A stretch of DNA of 64,000 nucleotides from Phyllostachys edulis. Lineage: Eukaryota > Streptophyta > Magnoliopsida > Poales > Poaceae. The DNA lies in the NCBI GenBank assembly GCA_036346405.1, contig CM070567.1:41831470-41895469 (forward strand), written 5' to 3'. The translations under genes and the position numbers were made by a program. Of the stretch, positions 23,415 through 34,870 are shown piece by piece; position 1 is the first letter of the stretch, and the number at the start of each line of letters is the position of its first letter. The notes under the pieces were generated by a model. It was not told the DNA's origin. It saw only the letters and a list, made by a program, of their open reading frames with translations, and made no database searches.

Positions 23415-25620
23415 TATGCCCGGAGTTTTTGATGAGGAGAACTGGATCGACTTGGCGGACTACACCGACCTCGACATGGAAGGATGCATCCGTGCCATGC
23501 AAGAGAATGGCATGTCATCCTCCTCCTCCTCCTCATTTGGTTACACATCGCCGACGCGTCGTGAAGTCGACCCAATGGATGAGGATCCACCCGTATGACG
23601 GGTGGCGGTTCCAGCCATTCCGATCGGCTCGGAAGGTCAGGGAACCTCCTCAAGCCCGGTCGTTCCGACCGGCAAAACAGGTGAAGAAATTTCAGCACCA
23701 CAAATCGAAAATCTCTATACTCTCGATGAAATCGTGGCTGAAAGATACTCACCTACAGCTTCTGGCAATTCCAGGATTGAACCGACACCTAGTAACGGTG
23801 TCGATGAAGCCTCCACTGGTCGTAGGCCATGTGGGGATGATCAAACTCTGCATACGATCGGCTGTTCGCTGGGTCAGGCTGAGTTCGCCAAGAAGACCTT
23901 CGGAGGTGCTCATCTCCGACCGCTCTCTGTCGTGGAAACTTCTGGCAAAAGCACTGAGAAGCTCTCCATCAGTTATGATGGAAGCTCATCGGAAGATCGC
24001 TGCTGGAGGCATGAAGTCAATGCGATCGGAGATGCAAATCCGGATGCCTTGCGCGGTCCTACACACTCTGCCACGCCACCACGTGTTGGTGGAAATGATG
24101 CGGGCCATCAAGCACCAACTTCCGGAGGCAACGGAGCTGATCGACGTCCATCAATTAACTCGTCTGTATTTGCCCGATAAAGAGGTGATCGGACGACAAA
24201 TCCAGAAGGTCGGGGAAGGTTCAGTCTCCGTGCACCTCGACCGGTCTGAACCCCTGAGACCTTGATGAATCTAAAACTTGCGATGTGTGCAAGATATGTT
24301 AAATAATTCTGACCCTATTCTAGTAGAAACTCCAGGTTTTGTACAGCTCGTAGGCCAAGTATTGGAAATTCTGCAACAGACTATGCAACGAACGGAGGCG
24401 TATCGAGAACAAAGAAGTCTGGGAAGTTAGACCATGACTTCATCTCAACGCCCCTCCCTCAGCAGAGGGCAACATGGTCAAGTTGGGGAACAATCGATAC
24501 CCAGGCCCTCTCGGCGATTTTGACCTAGGAGTCACGAGGGAAGGAGACTATTTCAGATAGCAACTCCCTCATCACGTCGAGAAGAACAAACACTGGAACC
24601 TGACGATCTCCGGCATCGTTTGAATTAAGTAGGCGGTCGGAGACATCATACAAATGTTCACGACCAGATCGGCTCATCGGAGCACCTGCGTTCCAACCAT
24701 AGGAACCAGTCTCCGACCAATTACAATCCGGAACATTCCCAAAGAAGGCGCCATGAATCCATCACAGGTTATCGAGCCTTCTCTGCAGGGCTCTAGGCTG
24801 TGCGTTGGCCAAACCGGTTCCGACCGGCTAACTTGTACAAATTCAACGGGACTCAAAACCCGCTAGAGTTTCTCCAAATATACACCACTGCCATCAGAGC
24901 TGCTGGTGGTGACGAAAATGTAATGGCTAACTATCTACCCACCGTGCTCGAAGGGTCCGCCTTGTCTGGTTGCTTAACCTACTGGCCGGATCAATCTATA
25001 CTTAGGAGCAACTCTGCGACCTCTTAATTCTGAACTTCGAGTGCGTCTGATCATACGAAAGGAGGACGACCTCCACCGAATCTGGCAAGGCTCAAACGAA
25101 ACTCTTCGTCAATACATCAAGAGATTCAGCCAAGTCCGTAATTCCATACCGGAAATCGCAGAGTCATCGGTTATTCAGGCTTTTAAGGTAGGTCTAAGGA
25201 ACCGAAGGTTTACGGAGGACATGGCAATGAACCCTCCACGAACCACCGTCGAGCTTTTCGACATGGCCGATAAGTATGCCACCGCTAGCGAAGCAATTGA
25301 GTGGTGTGAGGCCATCTATCGAAAAGACAAAATTCCCCAGCCTGGCCTGGACAAACCAGAGAAAAAGAATAAAAAGTCTCTCAAGAAGAAAAAGAACCGC
25401 AGACCTGACGATAAGGAAGTCTTAGCGATTCCTGAAAAAATCACGAAGGGTAAGAAGGACTACACCGGTCGAAGCAAAGCGAAGGCTCCGACCGAAAGAT
25501 TCCAAAAAAACAAGTAGTGGTGTCCACTTCACCAGCAAGCGGGGCATGACCTCCGCACCTGTCGAGTCTGGCAGAAGAAATTAGAGGACTATTATGCAGG
25601 TAAAGGACCGTTTCCCACGA
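23415..25620 (+). pseudogene. gag remnant of the outer element
   Basis: Begins MPGVFDEENWIDLADYTDLD at 23415. A TGA at about 23,596 and several frame changes break it. The gag core is recognisable from 24,812 (FRPANLYKFNGTQNPLEFLQ, AIRAAGGDENVMANYLP) and continues after a shift at 25,041-25,517 (IWQGSNETLRQYIKRFSQVR), ending in a Lys-rich tail. A zinc-knuckle-like WCPLHQQAGHDLRTCRVW, with C, H, H and C spaced as in Tat-type gag, lies at about 25,517-25,570 in another frame. Multiple stops mean no intact product. Gag would form the virus-like particle. Confidence 0.85.
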
Positions 25621-28600
25621 TATAGGAGCTTGGGGAGACAAGTTCCAAAAAGGACAAGGATGGCGACGAAGAGATGGAGTACCAGGACCCTCAACACACG
25701 GTCAACATGATCTCTGGAGGATCCTCGTCATACGACTCAAGGCGTCATCTGAAGGCTGTAGAGCGGGAGGTCAACCTCGTCGAGCCTCCGACCATGATCA
25801 AGCCATCAAAGTGGTCGGACACAACAGTCTCCTTCAGTAAAGAAGATTGCCCCATCCCTTCAACTCGACTAGGTAGGTTCCCTATTGTTGTTGAACCTAC
25901 TATCAATAATTGTAGGGTTAATCGAGTCTTGATAGATGGAGGTAGTTCTTTGAATATATTATTTGCGGGAACTTTAGAAGAAATACAAGTTCCTAGGTCA
26001 AAGGTGAGGCCAGTGAAATATGCTTTTCATGGCATAGTTCCCGGCTCCACCGCTAAACCGATAGGGCAGGTCTCCCTACCGGTTACATTCGGAAGACCTG
26101 AAAATTTCCGAACTGAAAAAATTCCATTTGATATTGTAGATTTTGAATCTGCATATAATGGAATCCTTGGTAAATAAGCATTAGCAAAATTCTTGATAGC
26201 CACGCACTGAGTTATCAAAGTTTAAAAATGCCGGGACCAAGAGGAGTCGTCTGTTCGAGGAGACGAGAAAATGGCCTTTGTATGTGATCGAAGTCCTAGA
26301 ATCGGTCGATGAACTTCCGACCGAGAGGCTAACCCATCTCTTAGACAGGTCAAACACTCGAGGCCAAAGATGGCCTTGAAACCATCCGACCAGGCAAAAG
26401 AGGTATCGCTCGACAAAGGCGCTTCTCCGAACAGCGCCAAGTCACTACCTGGGTCAGAAAACGCTGACTCATCCGCTCGCAAGGTTACGGTCGAACAAGA
26501 CTCGATCCTAAATAGGAAGAGTCGCTCGTCTCCTTCCTCCGAAACAAATCGGGGCGTATTCGCTGGCAAAGCGTCCGATATGCCCGAGTCCCCGAGGTGA
26601 TCGAGCCGAGCTAGCTCTCGGCGACAAGAAACCGATCAAGTAGAAGCTACAACGTTTTGCACCTGATCGAAAGGAGGCAATCTAGTTGGAGATTGACAAG
26701 TTCCTCAAGGCTGGATTCATCTGTGAAGTCGACCACCCTCAGTGGCTCGCCAACCCTGTAATGGTTAGGAAAAATAATGGAAAATGGCGAATGTGTATCG
26801 ACTTTCTGAGATCTTAATAAAGCTTGTCAGAAGGATGATTTTCCCCTTCGCGCATTGATCAACCGGTAGACTCTACCTCGGGTGCGATTTACTAAGTTTT
26901 TAGATGCATATTCGAGGTACCACCATTAACATGTGTAAAGAAGATGAAGAAAACTTCCTTCATCACCCCATATGACACTTCTTTGTTATGTTAAGATGCC
27001 ATTTGGTCTCAAAAGCGTTGGTGCAACTTTTCAAAGGTTGATGCAAAAACCTTTAATCCACAAATAGGTCGAACCTTGAGGCTTACGTTGGCGATCTCAG
27101 TGCGTAAGAGCGTCAACGCTAGTGATCATGTTCATGACTTACAAGAAACTTTCAATAACTTGAGAAGGCATAACCTCAAGTTAAATCCGGAAAAGTGTGT
27201 GTTCGGAGTTTCTGCTGGAAAATTGCTCGGTTTCCTAGTCTCGGCTAGAGGTATTGAAGCAAATCCAGTAAAGATAAAAGCCATCGACTAGATGCGCCCC
27301 CCGACCACAAAGAAAGAGGTCCAAAAGCTAACCGGCTGTATGGCAGCGCTAAGTCATTTCATAGCAAGGTTAGGTAAAAAAGGATTACCTTTCTTTAAAC
27401 TTCTTCGGAAACACGGAAGTTTTGGGTGGACTAAAGAGGCAAACGATGCCTTTGAAGAACTTAAAAAGTACCTTACGAGCACCCCAGTCTTAGTTTCTCC
27501 AAGACTAGATGAAACGTTGCTGATTTACATGGCTACAATGCCACAAACAGTTAGCGGTGTACTGGTCGTAGAATGGGATAACATCCAACGACCAGTATAT
27601 TACGTAAGCGAAGTCTTACATGGACCAAAGGAAAGATACCCATAGGTACAGAAGTTGCTCTATGGCCTCCTTATGTCTTCAAGGAAGCTTAGACATTACT
27701 TCCAAGCCCATAAAGTGGTCGTATCAACTGGATATCCCCTTGGTCAAGTCCTTGGAAACAGGGAGTCCTCAGGACGAATAGCAAAATGGGCGGTTGAGCT
27801 AGGGGCGCTTGACCTCCATTTCATCTCATGAACAGCAATAAAGTCCCAGGCAATAGCAGAATTCATTGCCGAATGGACAAACCCTGAGCCCACCCAAGGG
27901 CCCGAGTACGAACACCACGATGAGTGGACAATGTACCAGCGGTTCCTTGATGTTAAAGGATCGGAAATGGAGTTATCTTGATATCCCTTGGCGAACAACT
28001 CAAGTCGCCATCCGAGTTAATTTTCCTACCACAAACAATGTGACGAGAATATGAAGGTTCTTGGTAGAACTCCGGCGACTCGTTAAGCTCGGGATTCCTG
28101 ATTACTAGTGAAAGCGATTCTCAACTAGTAGCGAATCAAGTAGGGAAAGAGTATCAATGCTCAAGTACCAAGATGTCATCTTATCTGGCGAATGCGGAAA
28201 CTCAAAAAGCACTTCTTGGATTCGGATCAACATATTCCTAGAAAGGAAAACTTTCTAGCAAACTAGTTAACGCGGATGGCTTCCACGAGGAAAGCGCCGT
28301 CCATGGGAGTTTTCTCGAGCAATTGATTAAGCCCTCGTGATCGAGCCTTCGAGAACATTCATGATTCCTTACAGGTCGAACAAACCGATCGTGAGAACAT
28401 GGATGCTCCATGGTCGTTGACGGTTGGCGCCGTCACGATTAAGGTAGAGATTGGATGACATCGATCTACAATTATCTTCAGCATAACATAATTCGAGAAG
28501 ATGATGTAGAGGCCGATCGTCTAGCGAAAAGCCAAATCATACACTCTAATTGAGCGTACCTTGTATAAGCGAGGATCTCACGGAGTGTTGATGAGATGCA

Positions 28601-29419
28601 TATCTCAAGCGGATGGCATTAAGTTGCTAACCAAATCCATGAAGAAGTCGTGGAGCACATCATTCCTCTGAGAACAACGGTGGGTAAAGCCTTTAGGCAA
28701 AGATACTGCTGGCCAACTGCCCTTTATGATGCCAAAGAGCTTGTGACGAAGTGTGTACAATGTCAGTTTCATAGCCGACAAGTACATCAGCCGGCACAAG
28801 CCTTACAAACAATTCCTCTTTCTTGGCCTTTTGCAACCTAGGGAATTTGGACATTACGGGACCTTTCCCAAGAGCACTTTCGGGGCTTCAAATTCCTTTT
28901 CGTCATGATTGACACGTTTACAAAATGGATTGAGGCGAGCACATTGTTAAAACAACAAGCGGGGCCGCTAAGAGATTTCTAATGAAGAATGTGATCCTGC
29001 GATTTGGTGTACCCGATCGTATAATCGCGAACAATGGTGCCCAGTTCTCGGCGGTTAATTCCAAGAATTACGCAATGAACTTGGCATCAAAGTTCATTAT
29101 ACATTGCTCATCCAGCGAGCAATGAGGCGATTGAGCAAGCTAATGGTATCATTATGCGAGGATCAAGCGCCGAGTATTGACCGATTAATCAAGCGGTCGA
29201 GAGCTTGGGCTCAGAACTCCGTTTGTATTATGGGCCGTTCAAACCCGCGACCGATCGTGCGGCCAGTGAAACACCATTCTTTTTTATTTATGGTCTTTGA
29301 AGCCATGCTTCCTCGAGAACTCAAAATTGGCTCTGCTTTCGGCCCGATTGTTTTAGCGAAAATGATCGAGAATGAGCGAGCGACTTCGGCGACATCAATT
29401 TCCTTGAAGAACAACAGGC
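25621..29419 (+). pseudogene. pol remnant: protease, RT, RNase H, integrase N-part
   Basis: Protease is seen at 25,674-26,177 with VLIDGGSSLNILF. Reverse transcriptase fragments run from about 26,640: FLKAGFICEVDHPQWLANP, KNNGKWRMCIDF and MPFGLKSVGATFQRLMQ. The catalytic YVDD reads YVGD near 27,085, followed by a stop. The RT connection/RNase H region is open at 27,292-27,645 (KEVQKLTGCMAALSHFIARL). Integrase follows from about 28,600, with zinc-binding remnants (ELVTKCVQCQFHSRQ) and core pieces FLFVMIDTFTKWIEA and NNGAQFS. In the latter the usual catalytic Asp of the DNG motif reads Asn. Numerous stops and shifts mean no enzyme can be made. The frame is interrupted by an insertion at about 29,420 and resumes at 34,004. 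Confidence 0.85.
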
Positions 29420-29563
29420 CAGCGAGGATATAATAATCCTCATTTTATCTTTTATCTATAATTCTTATTATAGGTAAATATGGCGTCATATAGTCCTGAG
29501 TATACCCTTAATGTTATAAGGGAGGAGCCTCTTTGGGTGGTCGTAAGCTCTTCTCGACCACCC

Positions 29564-29663
29564 NNNNNNNNNNNNNNNNNNNNNNNNNNNNNNNNNNNNN
29601 NNNNNNNNNNNNNNNNNNNNNNNNNNNNNNNNNNNNNNNNNNNNNNNNNNNNNNNNNNNNNNN
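29564..29663. other. Assembly gap (100 N)
   Basis: Exactly 100 N, the usual placeholder for a gap of unknown size. It falls inside the first LTR of nested element 1. The missing DNA probably includes the end of that LTR, the primer site and possibly gag-pol of nested element 1. Confidence 0.98.
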
Positions 29664-32600
29664 TTATTCTTTCCTCGCACTTTTTCGGTTGCAGAGTTGG
29701 CTTCTTTAAGCTTCCTCGAGAGGAATTCTACTTTTTCCCATAGCTTTTTCGACTCCTCTTTTTGATAATCGAGCGAGTTGGCCAGGGTCTTTTCGTCGCT
29801 TTTTAACCTGTCAAGGTTAAAAGTGGACATGAACATTATTAAATTGGTCATAAGTTCTTCTACGACCACGGATCTAATCGTAAGTTCTCCTACGACAAAG
29901 CATCTGGTCGTAAGCCTTTTACGACTAGTACCTAGTCGTGAGTTTTTCCACGACAAACCCTGTAAGCACTATATAAGTAGTCAAGTCAAAAACGATTATG
30001 AAAAATAGTGACTTACCACCTCTCTGCCTATTTGCATAGTCCCTCTTTTTCCGTCGTAGAAGTCTAGAAGTTGTCGGCGATATTCACCGAAAAGCGAATT
30101 TGCTCTAGAGCTTTACGCAAAGGAAAGATAGTAAGAAACAAGGGAAGATTACATATATAAGTATCCTTAAATACTTACACTCATGGTTGATCGAGCAAAT
30201 ATCGAGTAAACCATACTGGATGCTTCAAATTGTCCACTCTATCGACTTGATCCCACCAAACCTTCTCAAAACGCTCATTGTCAGAAGTGTCCTCTATTGG
30301 GAATGCCTTTGGGATGAGGGACTCGATGGCGAGATCTAAAAGCAAAAGACCCCACTATGGAAGCAGGGCCAAAGAAATCAGAACAGAAGTTGAAGTATTC
30401 CTCATCTTCCGATTCTGAAATTGCAGTTTCTCTTTGGGTACCAGGAAGGAGGTCTGCAACGATTTCCTTTCCCGCCGCGTGGTCGCACATCACCACCTTG
30501 GCGAGGCTTCGCGACCGCTGCTAGTTCCATGACCATTTCAAAGAGTCGAGTCGCAACCTCGATGGTCATGGCGCTACCTCAAGAGTTGTAGCCACTACCT
30601 CGGTGTTTGTAGCCGCTAGCCTCGATCGCCATGGCTACGACCTCGTGAGCTTGTGATAACCGCTTGAGAGCCACGACTTCTTCCACAACCCGGCCAGGAT
30701 GATCCTTCGACCACTTCGTCCATCTCTCCAATCACCGGAGAGGTGGCAATGGGCTTCTCGACAGAAGCCACTTACTGGCTGAAGGAGTCTGCCTAAAATA
30801 AACAAAAGGATAGCGAAGTCAAATTGTGGAAAGCAAAAGGTAAATGTTGTTCTTACACTTTAGTTTGTTTCACATACTCGCATCCCGGACTTGATCGAAA
30901 CTTTGAAGCCATCTTCCGATGGAAGAGTTCTTTGACTTCTTTTCACGCACCACGTCCCGTCGTAGCTCAAGTTGGAGAATAGGCTCTGTCCACGCACCAC
31001 GTCCCGGTCAGTAATCTTGAACAGAACCATCTCTCTCGGTCTCCTGATTTTCTAGAGGGCCGAGATCGGTCTCGACCACTCCAAGAGCGGCGCTACCCTC
31101 AATCTAGAGAGGCTCATTTGGATCGGCGTTGTCCTTCACAAAAGACATAAATTCCTTCCAGCTTCTCCTTTTCTAGTTGCTTGACAAAACTAGAAGTGGC
31201 GTAAACCGTGGAAAGCTTTCTTGTCATAATAAAAGGTACCTTGGCCTTGTGGGCTTTCGCTGAGAGGTTCTTCGACCTCCTCGGCCTCCTCAAATTGGTA
31301 CCGCTTCATTCCTGGTTTCGGTTTCTGGTGTGGCGTGTCCTTGCCCTTGGGACCTTGCGAACAAGAGGTTCTTCATCCTCCTCGACTTGGTGTTTCGACC
31401 TCGGCAATTGCGATCGTCGCGTCCGCGAGACCTTGCCGAGGACCTGGTCGAAACGAAGGAACTTGAGCTTGGTCCTCCCTTGTTGGCGACTCTTGTGAGT
31501 CGACGCTTTTTCATCGGAGGAGATGAGCCCTTGTCCACTGTCACCCCTGCTCCAATGGTCACCAGTTCGACCTCCTCGTCATCCCGGCGGTTTTCCATAC
31601 CTACTTTCTGTAAAGAAAAACAGAAAAAGAAGAATCAATGACCAGTCGTAAGTTTTTCTACGACCAGTACCTAGTCGTAAGCTTTTCTACGACATATCCC
31701 TGATTGTAAGATTTTCTACGATCACTACCTAGTCGTAAGTTCTTTCTACGACTATGAAGTCCTAAGGATAAAATCAATGTTGATTACCTTTAGGTGCTCA
31801 ACCTTTTCCTCTGCGGACAAAACCGCAAGGATTTGAGGAACCGCCATACTGGGTGGCGAGGGCTTCTCACAAACAAGTTTGACTCGAACGTCAATCTCTG
31901 CCTGTGAAAGATCTGTATAAAGCAGATAAAGATATTCATTAGACAATTTTGAAGAAGACCAAACTGAGAGTTAAGTCGAAAAACTACTTACCCTCCTCGT
32001 AGTCCCAGTGGGGTGCTTTTGGCTCGTGATACCTCCACATAGGAGGTACTCATTTCTTCAAAGGGCTAATTCGACGCGTGATGAAATCCTTCACCACATA
32101 CCATCCATCAACCCCTTCTTTCAAATCCTTAATGGCTTGAATATAGGGGCACTGACCGATATCTTGTGGAGTCGAATCCCACGAAGATTTTTTTTCACCT
32201 TCCTGGAAGGTAAGGTCGCATCTTCGAGGTGACTTTCAAAGAAACCACCTCTTCCTCCACAACGCCACGAAGACCTAGTGAACATCCGAATGTACTACTT
32301 TGACTTCCCGTCATGGAGCTTGATCGTTAACTTCCAGCAAATATCCCAAATTTGTCGAGCCATTCTCAGAGAAATATTGGAAGAGCTCAAGGTCTGCTTT
32401 GAATTCCTAGGTACGCCACATAGATACATTGAATCGCCAAGATTGTGATAGAATTGGGACCAAGGTTCACCAATTCCACCCCAAAATGCTCGAGTATGAG
32501 TGTGAGAAAGGGGTGAGCAGGCAATCGAAGACCACACTCACAATATGCCTGGAAGACGGGGATTTGCTCATCCTCCCCCGACGGCCATTGCTACTTGTAC

Positions 32601-32713
32601 GCCGGGAACCACTCCACAAGAACTTTCTCTGGAATCTTCCCAGCGTTGACAAGGGCTTGCATCTTCATCGTATCCATTTCCGACTCGGCCCACTCGGAGA
32701 TTCTCCCGGCCAT
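29664..32713 (-). pseudogene. Decayed antisense ORF of nested element 1 (PF04195-like, coiled coil)
   Basis: On the minus strand the first exon starts at 32713 with MAGRISEWAESEMDTMKMQA and continues VNAGKIPEKVLVEWFP. This corresponds to the N-terminal plant putative gypsy-type transposon domain also present in the outer element. A second exon at about 31,788-31,912 (LSQAEIDVRVKLVCEK, ending AEEKVEHLK before a GTAATC donor) matches exon 2 of the outer antisense ORF. A charged exon lies at 31,290-31,600 (MKKRRLTRVANKGGPSSSS). A coiled-coil tail lies at 29,664-29,830 (KEESKKLWEKVEFLSRKLKE). Stops and frameshifts disrupt exon 1 and the joins. The function of this ORF family is unknown. Confidence 0.7.
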
Positions 32714-33270
32714 TTCTCTCAGAAGGAGGAGATTTTCGATTGAGTTGGCGGCGGAGAAGACAAGAACTTGATGAATAGTGGAATGATTTGGGGAAAAGTA
32801 TGAACTTAGGTCTTACCCCCGGTAAGTATTTATAACCACGTACATTGGGCCGTGAGGCGCTGATTCCAAAGGTTGCCATCGCTCCTCGAACCGCCTCCAA
32901 CGGATAGGTTAATCGGGTGTCGCTTGAAATTCCCTAACTTGTCCGCTCAGTGGAAATCAGAGTTCGCTTCACACCCTCAAGCGAAATTACTTCCTTGGTC
33001 GAGATCTTTTTGACCAAAAGAAATGTCAATCGGAAGGTTTTTCTTCCCGATCACCATACTACAAACCATCTCGTGATCGAGGAATGTTCTACGACTATTT
33101 GATAGTCGTAGTAATTTTCTTGACCAAGCATATTTCTGGTCAAAGTAATACACGAATGTCGAAGAGTTTTGCCTTCGACTATCTTTCTATTTAATGACCC
33201 TCCTCGTGGTCGTGAAGGCCATCTATAACTCCTTTACCAAGCACGTTGCTTTCACTTGAAGTCAGCTAGA

Positions 33271-34003
33271 TGACGAGGATATAATAATCCTCATTTTATC
33301 TTTTATCTATAATTTTATTATAGGTAAATATGACGCCATATGGTCCTCGAGTATACCCTTAATGTTATAAGGAGGAGTTTTTGGGTGGTCGTAAGTTCTT
33401 CTCGACCACCCCCATAGTCGTAAGTTATACTACGACTACCCCATAGTCGTAAGTCTTGCTACGACTATCTTATGGTCGTAAGTTCTTCTCCACTGTGTCA
33501 GCTACGACCACCTTAAGATCAAATAAAACCCATAGACGGGTGGGTCCAATTGATTAAGGAATTCAAATAAATCATCATCTCATTTGTTATCTCAAGTAAT
33601 AGCACGTAATGCTCCATTATCTCGATATATAGTCATTAGACGCGGCGTGGAGGAGTTAATACGCAAGGATTACCGCCAACATGCGTCTCACATGAGATGT
33701 GATGAGGCGCTTCACTGGAGAAACTACCACTTCTTCACATACTATATAAGGGCGTAATCGAGAAGGAAGGGAGATCGAATGAGGCCATCGGGAAGACAAG
33801 CACTATCATCCGTAATAGTCTTAGTTTTTCCCCGGTTATTCGTAATACACTCAATACCATACACACACAGAGTAGGGTTATTATTCTCCCTGAGAAGGCC
33901 CGAACTCAATATAAAAATCCCCATGTTAATCTCTCTCGGATTTCATTCTAGGAGACCCCTAATCAAACAATCTTTACGTAAGTTCGGTTGTAAAACACCG
34001 ACA
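33271..34003 (+). repeat. LTR of nested element 1 (733 bp)
   Basis: Runs from TGACGAGG to CACCGACA. It has a TATA-like ACTATATAAGG at about 33,738. An array of short inverted repeats (GTCGTAAG...CTACGAC) lies at 33,385-33,520. It ends exactly where the integrase frame of the outer element resumes. Confidence 0.75.
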
Positions 34004-34275
34004 GGAACAAAGCCCTTGTACGATCAGCAGTATATCAACAAGCCATGCGAAGGTACCATAGTCGTAAGGTGCAACCTCGCAGCCTTGCTATAGGTGATCT
34101 GGTTCTCAGAAAAATTCAGAATCAAGCTAATCACAACAAGCTTTCTCCCAAGTGGGAAGGTCCTTACACTGTGGTCGAAGTCACTCAACCAGGTTTTGTT
34201 AGACTCGCCATGTCGGACGGGCAAATTTTGTCAAATTCTTGGAATATTGATCAATTGCGTAAGTTCTATGTCTAA
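34004..34275 (+). pseudogene. Integrase C-terminal end of the outer element
   Basis: The frame reads YQQAMRRYHSRKVQPRSLAI then GDLVLRKIQ, KLSPKWEGPYTVVEV and DQLRKFYV before TAA at 34275. This is the standard C-terminal part of plant gypsy integrase, and here it is undamaged. It is separated from the rest of pol only by nested element 1. Confidence 0.88.
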
Positions 34276-34447
34276 TTATTTTGTATTTTATTTTCAATTC
34301 TTGATTTAGTACATTCATTCTTTTGTTTTCGACAAGTGATACAGTTTATATATCTATGCCTATATCCTGGTCATCTATTATTGTTGTTTAAGATGGTCGG
34401 AGAAGACAATTTTTCTCTCCGATATCCTTTATCGGGATCTTTGTTAC

Positions 34448-34870
34448 TGTTGTAGGTGTAAAAACCAAACACGAGTGAGGTGGTGGACGTCGACCGTCTG
34501 ACGGGCCATCGTCCACGAGAGTAAAAAATGACACGAGGATTTATACAGGTTCGGGGGTCCGAGAGGACCGCTACTCCCCGTCGGTGAGCCAATCTGGGTT
34601 ACCTCCGAGAGGGAGCCTCAGGGCTCACCAGTTTGAACATACTTCTTTATTGCTCAAGAGAGCCATCCCCTTGAAAGGAGGGATACACGGGTATTTATAG
34701 GCTCCCAAGCCTGCATAAATGACCAAAATACCCCTTGGGGTATAGCCACACTATGAGTACAAGTGAGGGGTATTACATGTCTTTTATGATCTCAACAAGA
34801 TTTCTTGGAGTGCACGCGTGTCTCTAGCAAAGGGGCCCCAGACAAGGAGGGATGAATTATTCTTACAACA
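34448..34870 (-). repeat. 3' LTR of the Dasheng-like element
   Basis: 423 bp. On the minus strand it contains CTATAAATA (34692-34700), the probable TATA box. Compared with the other LTR it mainly lacks single G or C bases in short runs. Confidence 0.9.

Larger units (their letters stand above)
29420..34003 (-). mobile_element. Nested LTR element 1, inside the integrase of the outer element
   Basis: The 3' LTR at 33271-34003 and the start of the other LTR at about 29,420-29,563 share the GAGGATATAATAATCCTC segment and over 100 following bases. The assembly gap removes the rest of the first LTR. Between them lies only a decayed antisense-type ORF region. The integrase frame of the outer element reads from LEEQ before the insertion to ALVRSAVYQQAMRRYH after it, so this is the insertion site. 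An exact target duplication was not seen (CAGGC versus GGAAC). If the antisense ORF has the same polarity as in the outer element, this element's sense strand is plus. The strand given here is that of its visible ORF. Confidence 0.75.

Noticed and set aside
24041..24265. Extra gag-region open frames as separate genes
   Set aside because: Both long frames at 23,408-24,265 lie within the gag region of the outer element and overlap each other. They fit a decayed gag better than new genes.
29778..30008. Plus-strand open frames beside the gap
   Set aside because: They are the complement of the coiled-coil tail of the antisense ORF and the hairpin repeats.
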